From the NCBI RefSeq assembly GCF_021029445.1, contig NZ_CP072610.1, forward strand, positions 3,968,001 through 4,032,000: a stretch of 64,000 bases of DNA. The letters are read 5' to 3'. The DNA comes from Pseudomonas wenzhouensis (lineage in GTDB: Bacteria; Pseudomonadota; Gammaproteobacteria; Pseudomonadales; Pseudomonadaceae). How positions within the stretch are numbered: position 1 is the first letter of the stretch; every line of letters begins with the position of its first letter. Below are positions 59,274 through 64,000 of the stretch, piece after piece. The notes under the pieces were generated by a model. It had not been told where the DNA came from. It was given only the letters and a program-made list of their open reading frames with translations, and searched no databases. The position numbers were made by a program, and so were the translations under genes.

Positions 59274-61277
59274 ATGGCCGGCCTGATCCCGCAATCCTTC
59301 ATCGATGACCTGCTCAACCGCACCGACATCGTCGACGTGGTGAGTTCGCGCATCCAACTGAAGAAGACCGGCAAGAACTACAGCGCCTGCTGTCCTTTCC
59401 ACAAGGAAAAGACCCCCTCCTTCACCGTCAGCCCGGACAAACAGTTCTATTACTGCTTCGGCTGCGGCGCCGGTGGTAATGCCCTCGGCTTCGTCATGGA
59501 CCACGATCAACTGGAGTTTCCCCAGGCGATCGAGGAACTGGCCAAGCGCGCCGGCATGGACGTGCCACGCGAAGAAAGTGGCCGTGGACACAAACCCAGA
59601 CAGCCGGTCGACTCACCGCTCTATCCGCTACTCAATGCCGCCGCCGAACACTACCGCCAGGCGCTAAAAAGCCATCCGCAGCGCAAGTACGCCGTGGACT
59701 ACCTCAAGGGCCGGGGCCTGACCGGCGAAATCGCCCGTGACTTCGGCATCGGCTTCGCGCCGCCCGGCTGGGACAACCTGCTCAAGCATCTGGGCGCCGA
59801 CGCCCTGCAGCAGAAGGTCATGATCGACGCCGGCCTGCTGATCGAGAACGCCGAGAACGGCAGGCGCTACGACCGCTTCCGCGACCGCATCATGTTCCCC
59901 ATCCGCGACAGCCGTGGCCGGGTGATCGCCTTCGGCGGCCGCGTACTGGGCGACGACAAGCCCAAGTACCTGAACTCGCCGGAAACCCCGGTATTCCACA
60001 AGGGCCAGGAACTCTATGGCCTGTACGAGGCACGCAAGCACAACCGCGACCTTGACGAGATCATGGTGGTCGAAGGCTACATGGACGTCATTGCCCTGGC
60101 CCAGCAAGGCCTGCGCAACGCCGTGGCAACCCTCGGCACGGCCACCAGCGAAGAGCACCTCAAGCGCCTGTTCCGCATCGTGCCCAGCGTGCTGTTCTGC
60201 TTCGACGGCGATGCCGCCGGGCGCAACGCTGCCTGGCGCGCCCTGGAGTCGACCCTGCCGAGCCTGCAGGACGGTCGCCGCGCGCGCTTCCTGTTCCTGC
60301 CCGACGGCGAAGATCCGGATACCCTGGTGCGCGCCGAAGGCACCGACGCCTTCCGCGCCCGCATCAACCAGCACGCACAACCGCTGGCCGACTATTTCTT
60401 CCAGCAACTCTGCGAAGAAGCCGAACCGCGCTCGCTCGAAGGCAAGGCGCACCTGGTCACCCTGGCCGCGCCCTTGATCGACAAGATTCCCGGCAACAAC
60501 CTGCGCGCCCTGATGCGCCAGCGCCTGAGCGAAATCACCGGTCTCTCCGGCGAAGCACTGAGCCAGGTCGCTGGCAGCGCACCGCGCAGCCACGCACCGA
60601 GCGCCAGCAGCCAGACGCCCAGCAGCGATTACCCGGATTATGGCGACATCCCCGATAGCGCCTACTACGACTCACTGCCGGACGTCGGCGGCTACGAGCA
60701 GCCAGCGCCACCCCGGCAGCACTACGAGCGCAGCAGCGAAAGCGGCAAAGGTAGCTGGAAAAAGGACGGCAGCGGCAAGTGGCACAAAAAAGGTAAAGGC
60801 GACTTCGCGCCACGTGCCCCGCGCACGGCCGTGAGCGTCGAATCCCCGCATCTGATCGCCCTGCGCACGCTGCTGCACCATCCGCACCTGGCGCAAAAGG
60901 TCGAGGATGTCAGCCACTTCGCCGACGAAGAAGACACCTATGCCCAGCTTCTCGTCGCGCTGGTCGGCGCCCTGCAGAAGACGCCCAACCTGCGCTCGCT
61001 GCAACTGATCGCCCGCTGGCACGGCACCGAACAGGGCCGTCTGCTGCGTGCGCTGGCAGAAAAGGAGTGGCTGATTCAGGGCGACAACCTTGAACAGCAG
61101 TTTTTCGACACCATTACTACACTTGCACACAGTCAATCGCAGAGGCGGCGTGAAAAGGCGCTCCGCAGCATCATTCATAAAAGCCCAAGCGAGCTCACCG
61201 ACGAGGAAAAGACCTTGCTCAGAGAGCACTACAGCATCACCTCCTCGCCGAGCAGCAAGTCCCCAACTGGCGCCTAA
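59274..61277 (+). CDS. dnaG: DNA primase
   Basis: Synthesises RNA primers for replication. It is 667 residues. A CHC2-type zinc ribbon lies at about 40-65 (CCPFHKEKTPSF ... FYYCFGCGAGG), the TOPRIM core contains VVEGYMDVIAL and CFDGDAAGR, and a DnaB-interacting C-terminal domain runs from about 520. The linker at about 430-520 is long and low in complexity (Ser, Tyr, Pro, then Gly/Lys), a usual feature of Pseudomonas primases. Confidence 0.97.
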   Translation: MAGLIPQSFIDDLLNRTDIVDVVSSRIQLKKTGKNYSACCPFHKEKTPSFTVSPDKQFYYCFGCGAGGNALGFVMDHDQLEFPQAIEELAKRAGMDVPREESGRGHKPRQPVDSPLYPLLNAAAEHYRQALKSHPQRKYAVDYLKGRGLTGEIARDFGIGFAPPGWDNLLKHLGADALQQKVMIDAGLLIENAENGRRYDRFRDRIMFPIRDSRGRVIAFGGRVLGDDKPKYLNSPETPVFHKGQELYGLYEARKHNRDLDEIMVVEGYMDVIALAQQGLRNAVATLGTATSEEHLKRLFRIVPSVLFCFDGDAAGRNAAWRALESTLPSLQDGRRARFLFLPDGEDPDTLVRAEGTDAFRARINQHAQPLADYFFQQLCEEAEPRSLEGKAHLVTLAAPLIDKIPGNNLRALMRQRLSEITGLSGEALSQVAGSAPRSHAPSASSQTPSSDYPDYGDIPDSAYYDSLPDVGGYEQPAPPRQHYERSSESGKGSWKKDGSGKWHKKGKGDFAPRAPRTAVSVESPHLIALRTLLHHPHLAQKVEDVSHFADEEDTYAQLLVALVGALQKTPNLRSLQLIARWHGTEQGRLLRALAEKEWLIQGDNLEQQFFDTITTLAHSQSQRRREKALRSIIHKSPSELTDEEKTLLREHYSITSSPSSKSPTGA

Positions 61278-61344
61278 AGCCAAAACCGGGGTATAATCCT
61301 CGGCTTGTTTTCAGCCCGCCAAGACCTTCAGTGGATAGGGTGTT

Positions 61345-63192
61345 ATGTCCGTAAAAGCGCAACAGCAATCTCGTTTGAAAGAATTGATCAGCCGCGGTCG
61401 CGAGCAGGGTTACCTGACGTACGCGGAGGTCAATGACCACCTGCCGGAAGATATTTCCGATCCGGAACAGGTGGAAGACATCATCCGCATGATCAACGAC
61501 ATGGGGATCAACGTATTCGAGAGTGCTCCGGATGCGGACGCCCTGTTGTTGGCCGAAGCCGACACCGACGAAGCCGCAGCCGAAGAAGCTGCAGCCGCCC
61601 TCGCCGCCGTTGAGACCGATATTGGCCGCACCACCGACCCGGTGCGCATGTACATGCGTGAAATGGGTACCGTGGAACTGCTGACCCGCGAAGGCGAGAT
61701 CGAAATCGCCAAGCGTATCGAGGAAGGCATCCGCGAAGTCATGAGCGCCATCGCTCACTTCCCCGGCACTGTCGACGGCATCCTTGCCGAGTACACCCGC
61801 GTCACCACCGAGGGCGGCCGCCTGGCCGAAGTCCTCAGTGGCTATATCGACCCGGATGACGGCAGCGTACCCGACGAAGCCGCCGCCCCCGTGCCCGTCA
61901 AAGATGGCGCCGCCGCTGAAGAAAGCGACGACGAGGAAGAAGACGAGAGCGGCGACGACGAGGAAGAAGAAGGCGATGGCGGCCCGGACCCGGAAGAAGC
62001 GGCTCGCCGCTTCACCGCCGTGGCCGAGCAGCAGGACAAAGTCCAGAAAGCCCTGAAGAAGTATGGCCGTGGCAGCAAGCAGGTCACCGAAGAGCTGGCC
62101 GCCCTGGCCGAGCTGTTCATGCCGATCAAGCTGGTGCCCAAGCAATACGACGCCCTGGTCACCCATGTACGCGGCGCGCTCGACCGCCTGCGTGCACAAG
62201 AACGCGCCATCATGCAGCTGTGCGTCCGCGATGCGCGCATGCCGCGTGCCGACTTCCTGCGCCTGTTCCCGGGCAACGAAATCGACATGGATTGGGCAGC
62301 CGACCTGGCCAAGGGTAAAGCCAAGTACGCCGAAGCCCTGGGCAACCTGCAGGGCGACATCCAGCGCTGCCAGCAGAAGCTGGCCGACCTGGAAGCCGAA
62401 TGCAGCCTGAGCCTGGCCGAGATCAAGGACATCAACCGTCGCATGTCCATCGGCGAAGCGAAAGCTCGCCGCGCCAAGAAGGAAATGGTCGAGGCGAACC
62501 TGCGTCTGGTGATCTCCATCGCCAAGAAGTACACCAACCGCGGCCTGCAGTTCCTCGACCTGATCCAGGAAGGCAACATCGGTCTGATGAAGGCGGTGGA
62601 CAAGTTCGAATACCGTCGCGGCTACAAGTTCTCGACCTACGCCACCTGGTGGATTCGCCAGGCGATCACCCGCTCGATCGCCGACCAGGCGCGCACCATC
62701 CGTATTCCGGTGCACATGATCGAGACCATCAACAAGCTCAACCGCATCTCCCGTCAGATGCTGCAGGAAATGGGTCGCGAGCCCACGCCGGAAGAGCTGG
62801 GTGAGCGCATGGAAATGCCCGAGGACAAGATCCGCAAGGTATTGAAGATCGCCAAAGAGCCGATCTCCATGGAAACCCCGATTGGCGACGACGAAGATTC
62901 GCACCTGGGCGACTTCATCGAGGACAGCACCATGCAGTCCCCGATCGACGTAGCCACGGTCGAAAGCCTCAAGGAAGCCACTCGCGAAGTGCTGGCCGGC
63001 CTCACCGCCCGTGAAGCCAAGGTGCTGCGCATGCGCTTCGGGATCGACATGAACACCGACCACACCCTCGAGGAAGTGGGCAAGCAGTTCGACGTCACCC
63101 GCGAGCGTATCCGTCAGATCGAAGCCAAGGCGCTGCGCAAGCTGCGTCACCCGACGCGAAGCGAGCACCTGCGCTCCTTCCTCGACGAGTGA
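61345..63192 (+). CDS. rpoD: RNA polymerase primary sigma factor (sigma-70)
   Basis: Housekeeping sigma, 615 residues. Region 1.1 is at the N-terminus, then region 1.2 ([16 protein letters not shown]). A non-conserved region holds an acidic run of Glu/Asp at about 190-215. Regions 2.1-2.4 have [20 protein letters not shown] and [17 protein letters not shown], and region 4.2 has [20 protein letters not shown] near the end. It is the last gene of rpsU-dnaG-rpoD, with its own terminator downstream. Confidence 0.98.
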   Translation: MSVKAQQQSRLKELISRGREQGYLTYAEVNDHLPEDISDPEQVEDIIRMINDMGINVFESAPDADALLLAEADTDEAAAEEAAAALAAVETDIGRTTDPVRMYMREMGTVELLTREGEIEIAKRIEEGIREVMSAIAHFPGTVDGILAEYTRVTTEGGRLAEVLSGYIDPDDGSVPDEAAAPVPVKDGAAAEESDDEEEDESGDDEEEEGDGGPDPEEAARRFTAVAEQQDKVQKALKKYGRGSKQVTEELAALAELFMPIKLVPKQYDALVTHVRGALDRLRAQERAIMQLCVRDARMPRADFLRLFPGNEIDMDWAADLAKGKAKYAEALGNLQGDIQRCQQKLADLEAECSLSLAEIKDINRRMSIGEAKARRAKKEMVEANLRLVISIAKKYTNRGLQFLDLIQEGNIGLMKAVDKFEYRRGYKFSTYATWWIRQAITRSIADQARTIRIPVHMIETINKLNRISRQMLQEMGREPTPEELGERMEMPEDKIRKVLKIAKEPISMETPIGDDEDSHLGDFIEDSTMQSPIDVATVESLKEATREVLAGLTAREAKVLRMRFGIDMNTDHTLEEVGKQFDVTRERIRQIEAKALRKLRHPTRSEHLRSFLDE

Positions 63193-63196
63193 TACC

Positions 63197-63224
63197 AAAA
63201 CCCCCGGCCCAAACCGGGGGTTTT
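63197..63224 (+). terminator. Terminator after rpoD
   Basis: An 11-bp perfect stem AAAACCCCCGG / CCGGGGGTTTT with a 6-base loop, four bases after the rpoD stop. Confidence 0.9.
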
Positions 63225-63319
63225 GCTTTGTGAAGCACATTGCACACGAAACCTTTATCCAGCCAGATCAAGCGGTTGGCGCTGGCGAGAACGCGCCGGT
63301 ATAATCCGCCGACCTCTGA

Positions 63320-63396
63320 GGGCCTATAGCTCAGTTGGTTAGAGCAGAGGACTCATAATCCTTTGGTCCACGGTTCGAGTCCGTGTGGGCCCACCA
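63320..63396 (+). tRNA. tRNA with CAU anticodon (Ile2 or elongator Met)
   Basis: A 77-base cloverleaf. The acceptor arm GGGCCTA pairs with TGGGCCC (one G-U), then the D arm with TAGCTCAGTTGGTTAGAGC, anticodon CAT at 63354-63356 in the loop CTCATAA, the T arm with GGTTCGAGTCC, and encoded CCA at 63394-63396. The acceptor stem is closer to Ile2 tRNAs (C34 modified to lysidine by TilS) than to elongator Met tRNAs, but the two cannot be fully separated by eye. The 3' end appears to be an island attachment site. Confidence 0.92.
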
Positions 63397-63462
63397 TATG
63401 AAACAACGACTTAGGTCAGCCATCGTGCTGGCCTTTTGTCGTTTATGGGCTCGATAAAAAAA

Positions 63463-63486
63463 TTTGCGTACCGTTTTGCGTACCGT
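63463..63486. repeat. Tandem 12-bp repeat near the tRNA, probable attL arm site
   Basis: TTTGCGTACCGT occurs twice in direct tandem, 67 bases after the tRNA, in an AT-rich stretch preceded by a run of seven A's. Short direct repeats next to a tRNA 3' end are typical of integrase arm-binding sites of islands and phages. Confidence 0.5.
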
Positions 63487-63567
63487 TTCATTTTTGCTGA
63501 TTTGGAACGCAGCAAAACGGCCCTCTCGCAGATTGACACTCAGGCGGCACTCCAATAGGTTTGTGCT

Positions 63568-63689
63568 CCCCTTCTAAAGGGGCCGGAATTGGCGTTTCGG
63601 TCTGAGACAGGGCTAAGCAAGGCTTAGCTCTGAGCATGGCTGTGTCTTTATGGGCGGGCCGTGCGGGGCATCTTCGGATGCGCCGGCCC
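63568..63689 (+). ncRNA. Structured leader region with three hairpins in the putative island
   Basis: Three strong inverted repeats follow each other: CCCCTT-CTA-AAGGGG at 63568-63582, GCTAAG-CAAGG-CTTAGC at 63612-63628, and GGGCC...GCATC-TTCG-GATGC...GGCCC at 63656-63689 with a UUCG tetraloop. They lie upstream of the small ORF that runs off the window. The layout recalls the untranslated immunity/leader RNA at the start of P4-type integrated elements, but I cannot show homology. Nothing else in 63397-63567 is clear apart from the 12-bp repeats. Confidence 0.35.
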
Positions 63690-63761
63690 TCAGACCGGTA
63701 CGCCAACCCGCGCGGTCTGCTCACCCAGTTGGCGTTGGGTGGCAGAACTATTCCGTTCTGA
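63636..63761 (+). CDS. Small ORF in the island leader (41 aa), uncertain
   Basis: An ATG ORF of 41 codons, MAVSLWAGRAGHLRMRRPSD and on to ALGGRTIPF, ending 10 bases before the next ATG. It is basic and overlaps the third hairpin. It may be a translated leader or only a by-product of the structured RNA. I recognise no family. Confidence 0.3.
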   Translation: MAVSLWAGRAGHLRMRRPSDRYANPRGLLTQLALGGRTIPF

Positions 63762-63771
63762 GGATCACACC

Positions 63772-64000
63772 ATGAATGAAACCAACACCTCCCCTACCGA
63801 GACCACCGAGTCTTTTTCCGGTAGCAGTCATGCCGATACCGGCACAATCGATGGCTTCACCCCGCTGCATAGCACTGACCCTCTCTGCGTTATCGGCTAC
63901 CCCAGCAATACAGCTGCACCCGATCTTTACGATGCCGCAACGCATCGTCATTCCGCCGTCCTTGGAGTGCTTTGTGTACTCAGCAGCGCGCCAGACCTAA
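63772..64000 (+). CDS. Hypothetical island protein, N-terminal part (cut by window edge)
   Basis: The ORF opens MNETNTSPTETTESFSGSS and continues without a stop to the right edge (76 codons). A GAGGAT ribosome site (tctGAGGATcacacc) lies just upstream. The N-terminus is Thr/Ser rich and disordered, followed by DGFTPLHSTDPLCV. Small proteins of this look occur near the start of Pseudomonas islands and prophages. The function is unknown. Confidence 0.5.
   Translation, partial: MNETNTSPTETTESFSGSSHADTGTIDGFTPLHSTDPLCVIGYPSNTAAPDLYDAATHRHSAVLGVLCVLSSAPDL

Noticed and set aside
61237..63240. A 667-codon open frame antisense to rpoD
   Set aside because: Opposite strand of a highly conserved sigma factor gene; no independent support.
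63331..63555. Reverse-strand ORF of 74 codons over the tRNA
   Set aside because: Its C-terminal part is the complement of the tRNA gene (a well-known spurious ORF), and the rest spans the probable attachment region.

Overview
The window is a chromosomal segment of a Pseudomonas species, high in G+C and densely coded. The evidence is the gene content and order: rpoD-dnaG-rpsU / tsaD, cca, spoVR-yeaH-prkA, glpE, apaHG-rsmA-pdxA-surA-lptD, amgK-murU, a SBP-domain sensor kinase with its regulator and a polyamine-type ABC transporter, rpe-gph-trpE, trpGDC, vfr, coq7, argC, erpA, anmK and tyrS. From memory this is the order of P. aeruginosa PAO1 from about PA0576 to PA0668, read in reverse here. 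No rRNA and no CRISPR array was seen.

Region by region. 1-13.9 kb: tyrS (cut by the left edge), an M23 peptidase, anmK, erpA, an argC-DUF6776-bactofilin operon, then hemJ, a nitronate-monooxygenase-like enzyme, an alanine-racemase-fold protein, a zinc-ribbon/DUF805 membrane protein, an SDR, an AAA+ ATPase, a SUMF1-fold protein and coq7. 13.9-19.5 kb: an OsmC protein, vfr, and the trpGDC operon. An IS1182-type insertion sequence sits exactly in the loop of the terminator that vfr and trpC shared. 19.5-26.7 kb: an accessory catabolic module of GntR regulator, NRAMP-like permease, PxpA, a D-glutamate-cyclase-family protein, a PxpB-PxpC fusion and a biotin carboxylase/BCCP protein. It occupies the trpE-trpG interval, where PAO1 carries its pyocin cluster. 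26.8-38 kb: trpE, gph, rpe, the Agt-like ABC transporter and its two-component system. 38-46.9 kb: envelope genes (DUF3530, DjlA-like, murU, amgK, lptD, surA) and pdxA. 46.9-54.5 kb: rsmA, apaG, apaH, glpE and the prkA-yeaH-spoVR stress cluster. 54.6-63.4 kb: cca, folK, folB, plsY, tsaD, the rpsU-dnaG-rpoD operon and a CAU tRNA. From about 63.4 kb the sequence looks like the left end of a genomic island integrated at that tRNA and running off the right edge.

How the genes work together. Tryptophan synthesis is split between trpE and trpGDC. Each half is preceded by a 14-codon leader peptide with a Trp-Arg-Trp stretch, which points to coordinated attenuation. Cell-wall recycling is represented by anmK, amgK and murU. 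The most interesting segment is the module at 19.5-26.7 kb. It is annotatable as 5-oxoprolinase (PxpABC), but it also carries a dedicated biotin carboxylase/carrier, so that all domains of a urea-carboxylase-like biotin enzyme are present. Its permease has lost the NRAMP metal-binding motifs. A perfect palindrome between the divergent regulator and permease genes is the likely operator.
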